From Pseudoalteromonas sp. MM1 (GTDB lineage Bacteria > Pseudomonadota > Gammaproteobacteria > Enterobacterales > Alteromonadaceae): 64,000 nt of DNA. A program made the translations under genes and the position numbers. The stretch is from NCBI RefSeq assembly GCF_030296835.1, contig NZ_AP027923.1, positions 682,001-746,000 of the forward strand. Reading direction: 5' to 3'. Of this stretch, positions 8,726 through 15,974 are shown one piece after another. The first letter of the stretch is position 1. The number at the start of each line of letters is the position of its first letter. Below the pieces are notes generated by a model that made no database searches, was not told the DNA's origin, and was given only the letters and a program-made list of their open reading frames with translations.

Positions 8726-8788
8726 ACCACAGTAAAAGATAATCTCTGTGGTTAACCACAGTAAAAGATAATCTCTGTGGTTAACCAC
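8726..8788. repeat. Tandem 29-bp palindromic repeats (two full units and a partial third)
   Basis: The unit occurs at 8726-8754 and 8755-8783 without change, followed by ACCAC of a third. Each unit contains the inverted repeat CCACAG...CTGTGG around an AT-rich centre. It lies 80-140 bp upstream of the CMD gene, so it may be a doubled operator or a pair of hairpins. It is too short and lacks spacers, so it is not a CRISPR. Confidence 0.75.
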
Positions 8789-8820
8789 GTTCATTCCCCG
8801 TAAGCTTTCGCTCCAAGTTA

Positions 8821-8843
8821 GCCACTTTAATGACTAAAGTGGC
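8821..8843 (+). promoter_or_regulatory. 5'-UTR hairpin before CMD gene
   Basis: GCCACTTTA and TAAAGTGGC pair perfectly over 9 bp with a 5-base loop, ending 8 bases before the TAGGAG ribosome site. It could modulate leader stability or translation. No run of T follows, so it is not a standard terminator. Confidence 0.5.
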
Positions 8844-8864
8844 GTTTAATTAGGAGTGAAAATT

Positions 8865-9386
8865 ATGTCACAAGTAAGAGTAACGCCATGGCAAGATGGC
8901 GAGCAAGCCCCAGCCGAACTACTAGCCGAAATGCAAGGTCGTCGTCCAAACGGTGAACTAATAGGCATAGATAGAGTGCTACTAAAAAGCTTTCCTTTAG
9001 CTAAAGGCTGGAACGAGTTGCTAGGGCGCGTTAGAGCAAACTTTGGTTTATCGCTTGAGTACCGCGAACTTATTATGCTGCGTGTAGCGGTATTAAACAA
9101 AGCCGATTTTGAATGGAATGTGCACTACCCTGCATACATACAGGCTGGCGGTAGCGATGAAAAAGCAACGGCTCTTAAAAGTGTGGTAGTAAATGCTGAG
9201 TTATTCTCTGAGCAGGAGCTGGCTTTGCTTGAGCTTACTGAGCAATCAACCACTAAAGTAAATGTTGATGGCGACGTTATTGAACGTTTAAAAGCACTAT
9301 TTGGCGAAACGCAAACAGTAGAAGCGGTAGCAACGGTTGCTGCTTACAACATGGTATCGCGCTTTTTAGTGGCGTTAGACATTTAA
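8865..9386 (+). CDS. Carboxymuconolactone decarboxylase (AhpD-like) family protein
   Basis: A 173-residue all-helical CMD-family protein. I start at the ATG at 8865, 8 bases after GGAG, in preference to the GTG at 8856 that overlaps this site. Family phrases are YRELIMLRVAVLNKADFEWNVHYP and the C-terminal helices. The CxxC of peroxide-reducing AhpD is absent; instead there is the E-W-x-x-H arrangement of non-thiol members. Reaction unknown; often linked to ring-cleavage products or oxidative stress. It is followed 57 bp later by an MFS transporter, probably as an operon. Confidence 0.8.
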   Translation: MSQVRVTPWQDGEQAPAELLAEMQGRRPNGELIGIDRVLLKSFPLAKGWNELLGRVRANFGLSLEYRELIMLRVAVLNKADFEWNVHYPAYIQAGGSDEKATALKSVVVNAELFSEQELALLELTEQSTTKVNVDGDVIERLKALFGETQTVEAVATVAAYNMVSRFLVALDI

Positions 9387-9443
9387 ATACCTCAACCATA
9401 AATCGCTTTTAAGCGCCTTCAATACTTTTAGAAAAGTGAAATC

Positions 9444-10655
9444 ATGGAAAAATTAAACGCTATAGACTCAGATAAACTTGAGCAAAGCGACCCTCAAGTT
9501 CAAACAGCTAACTTATGGCGTTTAATGTTAGCCCAGGCACTTTCTGGGGCTAATAGCGTTGTGCTATATGCAACAGGTGCGGTAGTGGGCAGCTTGCTTG
9601 CTCCTACTGCACTTTTAGCCACTTTACCTGTTTCTATTTTTGTTTTAGGAATGGCGTTGTGTGTTTTACCCACCGGTGAATTAGCACGAAAATATGGCCG
9701 GCGTGCAGCCTTTATGGCAGGCACTGGCACGGGTGTTTTAACCGGACTATTAGCGACTATTGCGTTGTGTATAGACAGCTTTTGGCTGTACTGTTTGTCT
9801 GCGCTATTGGGCGGCGCTTATGCGGCAGTGGCCTTGTCATTTCGGTTTGCTGCAACCGATGGCGTGCCCGAAAATAAACGCCCGCAAGCGCTTTCTATGG
9901 TTATGGCCGGTGGCGTAGCTGCAGGTATTATTGGCTCGCAGTTAGTAACGCATACCATGCACCTGTGGTCAGACAAAATGTTTGCTGCCACATTTATTGC
10001 GCAAGCCATTGTCGCGGCTCTCGCTGGTGTTATTTTGTTTGGCGTTAAATTGGCTAAGCCTTTAGCAAATCAAGCATATTCAGGAAGACCATTGAGAACA
10101 ATTGCTTTGCAACCACGATTTATAAGCGCGGTTATTTGTGGAGCTGCATCGTATATGGTGATGAATTTTTTGATGACATCGGCCCCTTTGGCAATGCATA
10201 TGCATGGGCATAGCCAAGAGTCAGCAAACTTAGGAATGCAGTGGCATGTTATTGCTATGTATGCACCTAGCTTTTTTACCGGTAAGCTCATTGCACGTTT
10301 TGGCGCTGCTCGTATTTCTGTTTTTGGGATTATTTTAACCGCAATTTCAGCAGCTATAGGCTTTTTAGGTGAAGGTGTATATCACTTTTACGCGCTGCTA
10401 ATTTTGTTAGGCATAGGTTGGAACTTTGGTTTTTTAGGGGCATCAGCCTTAGTGCTCGAAACGCACAAGCCAGAAGAAAAAAACCGCGCTCAATCGTTTA
10501 GTGACTTTATAGTGTTTGGCTTAATGGCGGTGGGCTCTTTTTCATCGGGTGGGTTATTAAGTGCCTACGGTTGGCACACCGTTTTATGGGCATCGTTTGT
10601 GCCTTTATTACTGGCCGTTATTGTTTTGATATTTACCAAAAAATACCAAGCCTAA
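9444..10655 (+). CDS. MFS transporter
   Basis: A 403-residue, 12-helix major facilitator. The loop 2-3 signature GELARKYGRRAAFMAG matches the conserved G-x-x-x-D/E-R-x-G-R-R motif of the family. It has an N-terminal cytoplasmic tail of about 25 residues. It is downstream of the CMD gene and on the same strand, so it probably exports or imports a related compound through the inner membrane. Drug/proton antiport is the default family role; substrate unknown. Confidence 0.88.
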   Translation: MEKLNAIDSDKLEQSDPQVQTANLWRLMLAQALSGANSVVLYATGAVVGSLLAPTALLATLPVSIFVLGMALCVLPTGELARKYGRRAAFMAGTGTGVLTGLLATIALCIDSFWLYCLSALLGGAYAAVALSFRFAATDGVPENKRPQALSMVMAGGVAAGIIGSQLVTHTMHLWSDKMFAATFIAQAIVAALAGVILFGVKLAKPLANQAYSGRPLRTIALQPRFISAVICGAASYMVMNFLMTSAPLAMHMHGHSQESANLGMQWHVIAMYAPSFFTGKLIARFGAARISVFGIILTAISAAIGFLGEGVYHFYALLILLGIGWNFGFLGASALVLETHKPEEKNRAQSFSDFIVFGLMAVGSFSSGGLLSAYGWHTVLWASFVPLLLAVIVLIFTKKYQA

Positions 10656-10731
10656 ACACACTAACCGCCCTACAAGCCGCTTATATAAGCAAGCTAAAGT
10701 TTATTAAGCTGCTGGCAAAGTAGCCTTACTT

Positions 10732-11037
10732 TTAATTTTTGTAGCGAGGCTGTTTTATATGAAATATAACGCGGCCTAAAATATTCCCTTGCTTGATTAA
10801 ACCAAGCTCTTTTGTACTTGTGCTACTGGCATGGTCGCCACTTAATAAGTAGGTATTATGCAGTCCTATATGGCAAATACGTTTGATGATGCGGCCATAC
10901 TTTGGGTGCTCTACCAGTACTACATCACCTAGTTTGTAGTTTATATTGGGCCAGCACATGCTCAGTACATAATCTAAATCAAAAAAAGTAGGAGACATAC
11001 TCTGCCCCCTTACTTTGCTTATGTTGCACTTTAACAC
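10732..11037 (-). CDS. sodX: Nickel superoxide dismutase maturation protease (S26-type)
   Basis: A 101-residue signal-peptidase-like S26 protease. The nucleophile Ser13 lies in GQSMSP and the general-base lysine is Lys52 in GRIIKRI; GDVV and SGDHASSTS are further family boxes. It lacks the N-terminal membrane anchor of LepB, as expected for SodX. It lies 10 bp downstream of sodN and is the expected enzyme to remove the NiSOD pro-sequence so that the metal-binding histidine becomes the N-terminus. Confidence 0.88.
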   Translation of the reverse strand: MLKCNISKVRGQSMSPTFFDLDYVLSMCWPNINYKLGDVVLVEHPKYGRIIKRICHIGLHNTYLLSGDHASSTSTKELGLIKQGNILGRVIFHIKQPRYKN

Positions 11038-11047
11038 AACGTGAGAG

Positions 11048-11548
11048 CTAGGCGCTTTTTAGGTCTGGGTAGACCACGTGCTCGCTTGGCGGGTATGGGC
11101 TTTTTGCTTGATAGGTTGCAATGCCTTTGGTTTGCCAAAACGAGTCTGCAAATTGATTTACTAGCGCGAGCAATTGCTCAGCGTGTTCGCGCTCTATATG
11201 CTGTTTACACTTTGATGCAGTGAGCATAATTGAATGCACTAATGCATGCGTATCAGGAAACTGATCAAACTGAGGCTGTTTAAAGTAGTCGCCCCAAATT
11301 ACGCGTACCTCTTCTTTTACTTTAGAAGCATGAATTTCTTTTTCGCGCACTAACCGCGCAAGTTGTGCAGTATTTGCTACTGATAGCGGTTGTTCTAATT
11401 CGTTAATAATGTCTATAAATCTAATTACACTTAATGCTGCAATTTGTGCCGTGCTTGGGTCGTATATTTTGCAAGGAATATCGCAATGCGCTGCTGCACT
11501 TTTAAATTTTAAGAGTTTATCTAGGCTGTTAATAAATGAGTAAAGCAT
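11048..11548 (-). CDS. sodN: Nickel-containing superoxide dismutase precursor
   Basis: A 166-residue precursor. The nickel hook HCDIPCKIYDP starts at residue 21 after a 20-residue pro-sequence ending AAA. Cleavage before His21 would give mature His1, Cys2 and Cys6, the nickel ligands. The usual Gly7 of the HCDxPCG hook is Lys here. The rest is the four-helix bundle of NiSOD. It dismutates superoxide in the cytoplasm with no need for iron or manganese, useful in an iron-poor sea. It sits in a tight five-gene operon with sodX. Confidence 0.95.
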   Translation of the reverse strand: MLYSFINSLDKLLKFKSAAAHCDIPCKIYDPSTAQIAALSVIRFIDIINELEQPLSVANTAQLARLVREKEIHASKVKEEVRVIWGDYFKQPQFDQFPDTHALVHSIMLTASKCKQHIEREHAEQLLALVNQFADSFWQTKGIATYQAKSPYPPSEHVVYPDLKSA

Positions 11549-11559
11549 ACTGCGTTTCC

Positions 11560-11742
11560 TTATGATTTATTGCGCTTGGCACGTTTGTAAAACGAAAACG
11601 AAAAAGCGGCTACTACGGCTATAATGGCGCCATAAAATAGTAGGTGTAAGTACGCAGCAGACCAATGTGCGTGGTCGTGACCTTCGTGGGCAAAAAGCGG
11701 TAAGCTCACCATGGCTATAAAAATAACGAGTAAATTTTTCAA
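11560..11742 (-). CDS. Mini membrane protein with His-rich N-terminus in the sodN operon
   Basis: A 60-residue protein starting at TTG (11742), chosen because AAAGGAG precedes it by 8 bases; upstream in-frame ATGs would overlap the previous gene. Residues 1-18 are a signal peptide ending LFA; cleavage would expose HEGHDHAHW, a metal-binding-like cluster, at the mature N-terminus. One transmembrane helix (about residues 29-50) and a basic tail follow. It lies 11 bp before sodN. A role in nickel binding or delivery is inferred from histidines and context only. Confidence 0.7.
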   Translation of the reverse strand: MKNLLVIFIAMVSLPLFAHEGHDHAHWSAAYLHLLFYGAIIAVVAAFSFSFYKRAKRNKS

Positions 11743-11755
11743 TTGTTTATCTCCT

Positions 11756-12163
11756 TTAATTAAGACTCTGTGTTGCAAACGAGATGGGTGTAAATGAATG
11801 CGTTTTAACAAACACCATAAGCTCACTGCGGTTTTTACTTAGCCCCCACAATAAAGCCGATAAGTCGTTGTGCTTATTGCTGTTGCTAAGCTGTTTTTCT
11901 AGGCGCTGTTGGGCTTGTTTTAATAAACTGTAGGCTGAGCCGCATTGCATTTGCTGTGTGAGTAACGCTGCTAAATTATGATGGGCGACCAACATGGCAC
12001 ATACAGCGGCTTTATCGGTTAGGTGTGCACTTAACAAGTTATTAGATAACGACAAAGCAACATGGTAGTGGCTTTTAGCACTTTTAATATTGCCATTGTT
12101 AAAGCATTCGTTACCTGCTTTTGTATAGCTTTGCCACTGCTGGTACTCGCTTAAATTGTGCAT
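11756..12163 (-). CDS. TPR-like helical protein in the sodN operon (second)
   Basis: A 135-residue soluble protein rich in helices. The stretch AGNECFNNGNIKSAKSHYHV has the spacing of a tetratricopeptide repeat, and a second helical pair (HHNLAALLTQQMQ..SAYSLLKQAQQRL) follows. No catalytic residues are recognised. It begins 3 bp after the preceding TPR-like gene and ends 13 bp before the His-rich mini-protein. It probably acts as an adaptor or assembly factor, which is an inference from the fold. Confidence 0.65.
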   Translation of the reverse strand: MHNLSEYQQWQSYTKAGNECFNNGNIKSAKSHYHVALSLSNNLLSAHLTDKAAVCAMLVAHHNLAALLTQQMQCGSAYSLLKQAQQRLEKQLSNSNKHNDLSALLWGLSKNRSELMVFVKTHSFTPISFATQSLN

Positions 12164-12166
12164 ATA

Positions 12167-12586
12167 TTAGTGCTCTGTAAGGTGTTGTGGGTGTTGTAAT
12201 GCAAGCTTTTTAAGCTGCGTAATACACGTAAAAACAAAATCACTGAGTTTGTCGTCACAATAAAAAAGGTCGTATAGCAGGCTAATTGATTGTGCTAGGG
12301 CGTTATGGGCTGCGTGTTTTTCGCCTAAAAAATACAGCGTGGCATACAGGCGCTCTGTAAGTGAGGTTATTTGGATAAGCTGCGTTTTATCGGCGTAATT
12401 ATGCATTTGCGTTAGCAGTGTAACGCTTTCTAGCGCACTACCTAAATGCGGTAATGCCTGTGCAAACTGATACTGTTTAAATAATGCCTCGCCACTTAAT
12501 TGTGCGGTTTCAATATCTATAAGTGCTTGCTCAGGTTGGCATAAAACATGTTGTTTATGCCTAGCGCACAGAAATGGCAAAGCCAT
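12167..12586 (-). CDS. TPR-like helical protein, first gene of the sodN operon
   Basis: A 139-residue helical protein with GEALFKQYQFAQALPHLGSAL, a TPR-like helix pair, and further repeats. Cysteines near the N-terminus (LCARHKQHVLC) and in YCDDK could bind metal but are not a known motif. GAGGAA 8 bases before the ATG supports the start. It is the promoter-proximal gene of the operon that ends with sodN-sodX. Not a recognised family. Confidence 0.62.
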   Translation of the reverse strand: MALPFLCARHKQHVLCQPEQALIDIETAQLSGEALFKQYQFAQALPHLGSALESVTLLTQMHNYADKTQLIQITSLTERLYATLYFLGEKHAAHNALAQSISLLYDLFYCDDKLSDFVFTCITQLKKLALQHPQHLTEH

Positions 12587-12718
12587 AATATGTTCCTCAT
12601 TTATTTACTTGCTAAAACTGTAAAGCAGAAACACAAATAGATCAAATGATAATTGTTTTTATTTGTATTGGTGGGTGTTTGTGTTTTATTGGGGTGGTAT
12701 AAAGCGTATTATAAATAT

Positions 12719-12738
12719 ATGATATTGATTATTATTTC
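12719..12738 (+). promoter_or_regulatory. Fur-like box
   Basis: TGATATTGATTATTATTTC fits the repeated NATWAT hexamers of Fur operators and lies about 25 bases before the chosen start of the ChaN-like gene. Imperfect, so moderate confidence. Confidence 0.4.
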
Positions 12739-12763
12739 TATTAACCAGGTATGTAAAGTGTGT

Positions 12764-13699
12764 ATGAAAAGGTCTATGTTAGCTCTGGCGTTAGTAACTG
12801 GTTTGAGCGGTTGTAGTACAACAAATGTGCTGCCTGATAACAGCTCATCGTTATATTTTTCAGCACTTTACAATGCACAAGCAAAGCCTGTTAGCTCTGT
12901 ATTATTAGAGCCAACTCTTTTAAATGCCGATGTGATTTTAGTGGGTGAATGGCATACACACCCAGGTGTGCATTTATTTCAGGCAAAGTTATTTGAGCAA
13001 TTAAGCAAAAGTAATAAACGCACTGCCCTTTCGCTTGAACAATTTAGCCGTGCCGATCAGCCTATTATAAATCAGTACGTTAAGGGGGAAATTGGCGAGC
13101 AATATTTAATTGATAACACCCAAGCGTGGCCCAATTACAAAAGCGACTACCGTGCGCTTATAGAGCTGGCAAAAACGAACAATAGCGATGTAATAGCTGC
13201 CAATGCGCCTAAAAACATTGTTACATGTATTGGCAGGCAAGGCATAAGTTATGTAAATAAGCTTGATGAAACACAGCAAAGCTTCATTGCGAGTACTATT
13301 GATACGTCCCCCAGTGATTATAAACAACGCTTTATGGCATCAATGCACCACGGCTCGCCCAGTCAAAACGAAAATTATTATGCCGCGCAAGTCACCTGGG
13401 ATGAAACCATGGGGGAGTCTATCGTTAACTATTTAAATAATCATCAAGATGCGCAGGTAATGCATATTGCGGGCGATTTTCATGTAAAAAATGGCCAAGG
13501 TATAGCGCGTGTTATTAAGCGTTTAGCGCCAGAGCTAAATGTTGTTTGGATATCGCCGGTAACAAGTGTGCAAGCTAATCAAACAGGGTATCAGTTGCAG
13601 GTTAACGCGTTGCCACCTCGTTATGTGCAAAAACAGCATCAACAAGCCGCTTTTAAAGCATTAGCTAAACGCGGAAAAAAAACACAGTGCCAACAATAG
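12764..13699 (+). CDS. ChaN-family heme-binding lipoprotein
   Basis: A 311-residue protein from the ATG at 12764. This start gives a proper lipoprotein signal, MKRSMLALALVTGLSGC, with lipobox LSGC and lipidated Cys17; the longer open frame places hydrophobic noise before it. The body matches the ChaN/PF04187 family: VILVGEWHTHPGVHLFQ near the N-terminus, MHHGSPSQNENYYAAQVTWDE and IAGDFHVKNGQG. ChaN of Campylobacter binds heme and is iron-regulated. Its position beside the heme operon and a Fur-like box supports a role in heme handling at the outer membrane. Confidence 0.85.
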   Translation: MKRSMLALALVTGLSGCSTTNVLPDNSSSLYFSALYNAQAKPVSSVLLEPTLLNADVILVGEWHTHPGVHLFQAKLFEQLSKSNKRTALSLEQFSRADQPIINQYVKGEIGEQYLIDNTQAWPNYKSDYRALIELAKTNNSDVIAANAPKNIVTCIGRQGISYVNKLDETQQSFIASTIDTSPSDYKQRFMASMHHGSPSQNENYYAAQVTWDETMGESIVNYLNNHQDAQVMHIAGDFHVKNGQGIARVIKRLAPELNVVWISPVTSVQANQTGYQLQVNALPPRYVQKQHQQAAFKALAKRGKKTQCQQ

Positions 13700-13716
13700 G
13701 TTGGCAGTGTGTTTGT
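13683..13716 (+). terminator. Terminator hairpin overlapping the chaN-like stop codon
   Basis: CACAGTGCCAAC and GTTGGCAGTGTG pair with a 5-base loop containing the stop codon, followed by a T-rich stretch. Because the azurin gene converges from the other side, it may serve both strands. Confidence 0.6.
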
Positions 13717-13735
13717 GTAATACACTTTTTGCTAT

Positions 13736-14278
13736 TTATTTAAGTGTAAATGTGCCTTTCATCATGGCGTAATGACCCGGGAAAGAGCAAAAATAAGTAT
13801 AATCGGTTCCGGCAGTTAAGCCGCTGGTATTAAAGGTCACTTCGGTTGTTTTACCGCCACCAATAATGTCTGTTGCGGCAAGTACGCGGCTATCATTAGG
13901 TTTTAAGTACTGGTTGCTAAGCCCTGCTGCGTTGCCATCGGTGATAATACCTTGCATGTTTTGCTCAGTAGATAGCACCCAGTTATGGCCCATTACATTG
14001 GCAGGTAATTTACCGGTGTGGCTAAGCTTTACGGTTACTTTTTTACAGCTTTTAGGGGCGCTAAGTGTTTTAGTTGAAAACTGCATCATGTCGTTTGCAT
14101 CTATATTTAGTGTGCATTCGTCTGCATATACAGCATTGGCGCTAAGTAGTAGTGCACTAAGGGCCTGTTTATCTTTCGAGATTAAATTTGCAGCAGTATG
14201 TTTGGTTTTTAGGCAAGGCAGAGCCCGTGAAGTGTGGTTATTCCACATAAATAGGCGATAACGCAGCATAAATGCCAA
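13736..14278 (-). CDS. azu: Azurin with leader region replaced by a MITE-like element
   Basis: The mature azurin (about 128 residues beginning DECTLNIDAND) is complete, with type-1 copper ligands in MGHNW (His) and YFCSFPGHYAMM (Cys, His, Met) and the Cys3-Cys26 disulfide positions. It is a small periplasmic electron carrier. The first residues, however, come from an inserted element: the frame opens with TTG at 14278 inside the element (first ATG at 14269). Removing the 264-bp insert at 14161-14424 joins MKKLIT to ISALLLSANAVYA, a normal signal peptide starting at 14443. The hybrid leader keeps a hydrophobic core, so export may persist, but the original start and ribosome site are separated. 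Confidence 0.85.
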   Translation of the reverse strand: MAFMLRYRLFMWNNHTSRALPCLKTKHTAANLISKDKQALSALLLSANAVYADECTLNIDANDMMQFSTKTLSAPKSCKKVTVKLSHTGKLPANVMGHNWVLSTEQNMQGIITDGNAAGLSNQYLKPNDSRVLAATDIIGGGKTTEVTFNTSGLTAGTDYTYFCSFPGHYAMMKGTFTLK

Positions 14279-14424
14279 ACATGCGCTGCCCTTCGGGTTC
14301 TACCTAGGGACGATAAACTCCTTGTTGCTCGATTTTTACTTAGCCCACTAGGTTACAAACCTCGCGCCGCGATTTAATCGCCCCTAGATTGAACAAATTT
14401 TAATTCTGAAAGGTCAACAGGCCC
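14161..14424. mobile_element. 264-bp MITE-like element in the azurin leader
   Basis: The ends are imperfect terminal inverted repeats of about 30 bp: GGGCCTGTTTATCTTTC from the left and GGGCCTGTTGACCTTTC from the right on the other strand, continuing into ATTAAATTTG/ATTAAAATTTG. No transposase is encoded. No target duplication is evident; precise removal rebuilds the azurin signal peptide in frame. The interior also contains an outward open frame that now supplies the azurin N-terminus. Confidence 0.8.
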
Positions 14425-14439
14425 TGGTTATTAACTTTT

Positions 14440-15183
14440 TCATACTGTTTCCTCTGTTTTAGTTAAGTTGTTACGTGCTTGATTAGTTAATGCAACCAGC
14501 GCTTTACGAACCTCTAGCGGGCTGTTGCACTGTGTTTTGAAATTAATAAAGTAGTTACGCTTTTGGCTTTGTATATAAAAGCCTGTGGGTAATAAGCCGC
14601 TCATTATTGGGGTGTTATCAGCAACGTTATAGTGCTGCATTAATATGAGCGACATAGCATCTTGGTGATCTTCATTCATATGGTTAATCATGCTTTGCTG
14701 CTGGTTTTCGTCCCAGTTTTTTGCCTCGTTTTGCCATTCGTTTTGCTCAAGCCAAAATATTTTGCCAAACCCGCCAATGTAACGCACTCGCACTACGTCT
14801 AATTGCCATAACTGAAAGTCGTGCGCATTGCGATAGCTAGCGGCTTCGGGGTATAGGGCAATATAGTTATTAAGTAAAGTGTGTGCTTGCTCACTTGGCA
14901 CAATAGAGCCATCGCCTACAAGCGTTACTCGCCCGTGCTCGTTTTGATCGCCACTGTCGGCGGCGTCAAATACAGTAAGGCTCATACGGGAGTCGTGCTT
15001 TAAGTTTTTAGTGTGCTGGGCTATATCGCTAATAAAAAAGTATATACGGCCTTGTTCGTCGCACATATAGGGGGTTACTGAGCCAAACGGGTAGCCGCGT
15101 AAATTATTAGAAATGGTCGACATAACACCAGCATTGGTTTTGTAAACCAAGGTACGTGCATCGCTTAACGCTTGTTCTCTCAT
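14440..15183 (-). CDS. hugZ: HugZ-family heme utilisation protein
   Basis: A 247-residue protein with an N-terminal FMN-binding split-barrel-like domain (pyridoxamine-phosphate-oxidase fold, about residues 5-150) and a C-terminal DUF2470 domain with HMNEDHQDAM, the heme-contacting region in HugZ. HugZ proteins bind heme and release iron from it in the cytoplasm. The start overlaps the end of hmuV (ATGA), and the original azurin ATG overlapped the hugZ stop (ATGA at 14440-14443). It is thus part of a tightly coupled heme operon. Confidence 0.85.
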   Translation of the reverse strand: MREQALSDARTLVYKTNAGVMSTISNNLRGYPFGSVTPYMCDEQGRIYFFISDIAQHTKNLKHDSRMSLTVFDAADSGDQNEHGRVTLVGDGSIVPSEQAHTLLNNYIALYPEAASYRNAHDFQLWQLDVVRVRYIGGFGKIFWLEQNEWQNEAKNWDENQQQSMINHMNEDHQDAMSLILMQHYNVADNTPIMSGLLPTGFYIQSQKRNYFINFKTQCNSPLEVRKALVALTNQARNNLTKTEETV

Positions 15184-15974
15184 AAAAACTCCTGACGTTG
15201 AGAAAAAACCATGGGTGCATCGTTATAAGGGTGAGGGTTTACGTGCAGTTTCATGGCGTACATTTGTTGTAAGTTTTGTTCAGTTAGTACAGTGTTTATA
15301 GGCCCGCTTTGCAGCACTTTTTTGTTGTGCAGTAAAATAGCGTCGGTTGCATACAGGCTGGCCAAATTTAGATCGTGTATTGCTATAATAGCGCTGTTAC
15401 CTTGCTCTACAAATGCTTTAACGCAGCTGAGCAGAGCATGCTGATGGCGCATATCAAGTGCGGATGTAGGCTCGTCGAGCAGCATGAGTTTTGGCTCGGC
15501 CGATTGTGTAAAGGCGTTTAGTTGCGCCAAAGTACGCGCCATATGCACACGTTGTTGCTCGCCGCCCGAAAGCGCACTTACGCGGCGAGTTAAGTAATTA
15601 CTTAAATCCATAATAGCGGCGTATTTATGTACTTTTTCGCTTTGCATTTTTAATGACTCTACATACGGGTAGCGGCCCATAGCAATAAGCTCAAATACGG
15701 TAAAATCAAACCCTACATGGTTAGCTTGCATCATTACTGCGCGCTGTGTAGCTAGGCTTTTTTTAGCGTGAGTGGCCAGCGGCTTATTATTAAAAAGTAC
15801 ACTACCTGTAAAGGCGTGCATACCCGCTAAGGTATGTAGCAAAGTAGACTTACCCGCGCCATTTTCACCAAGTAATGCGACAAGTTGGCCTTGTTTAGCA
15901 CTGCCATTAATGGTGTTTAAAACGTTGTGGTTGCCAAAGCCAACGCTTAGGTTGTTAAACGCGATCATGACCAA
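15180..15974 (-). CDS. hmuV: Heme ABC transporter ATP-binding protein
   Basis: A 264-residue ABC ATPase with Walker A GENGAGKST (36-44), Q-loop in MMQANH, signature LSGGEQQR, Walker B LMLLDEPTSALD and the H-switch in IAIHDLNLA. It energises import of heme by the HmuU permease. It overlaps hmuU by 10 bp and hugZ by 4 bp, showing translational coupling. An alternative in-frame ATG lies two codons downstream. Confidence 0.92.
   Translation of the reverse strand: MVMIAFNNLSVGFGNHNVLNTINGSAKQGQLVALLGENGAGKSTLLHTLAGMHAFTGSVLFNNKPLATHAKKSLATQRAVMMQANHVGFDFTVFELIAMGRYPYVESLKMQSEKVHKYAAIMDLSNYLTRRVSALSGGEQQRVHMARTLAQLNAFTQSAEPKLMLLDEPTSALDMRHQHALLSCVKAFVEQGNSAIIAIHDLNLASLYATDAILLHNKKVLQSGPINTVLTEQNLQQMYAMKLHVNPHPYNDAPMVFSQRQEFL

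Noticed and set aside
8726..8788. Possible CRISPR or phage attachment site
   Set aside because: Only two contiguous 29-bp units without spacers; no integrase.
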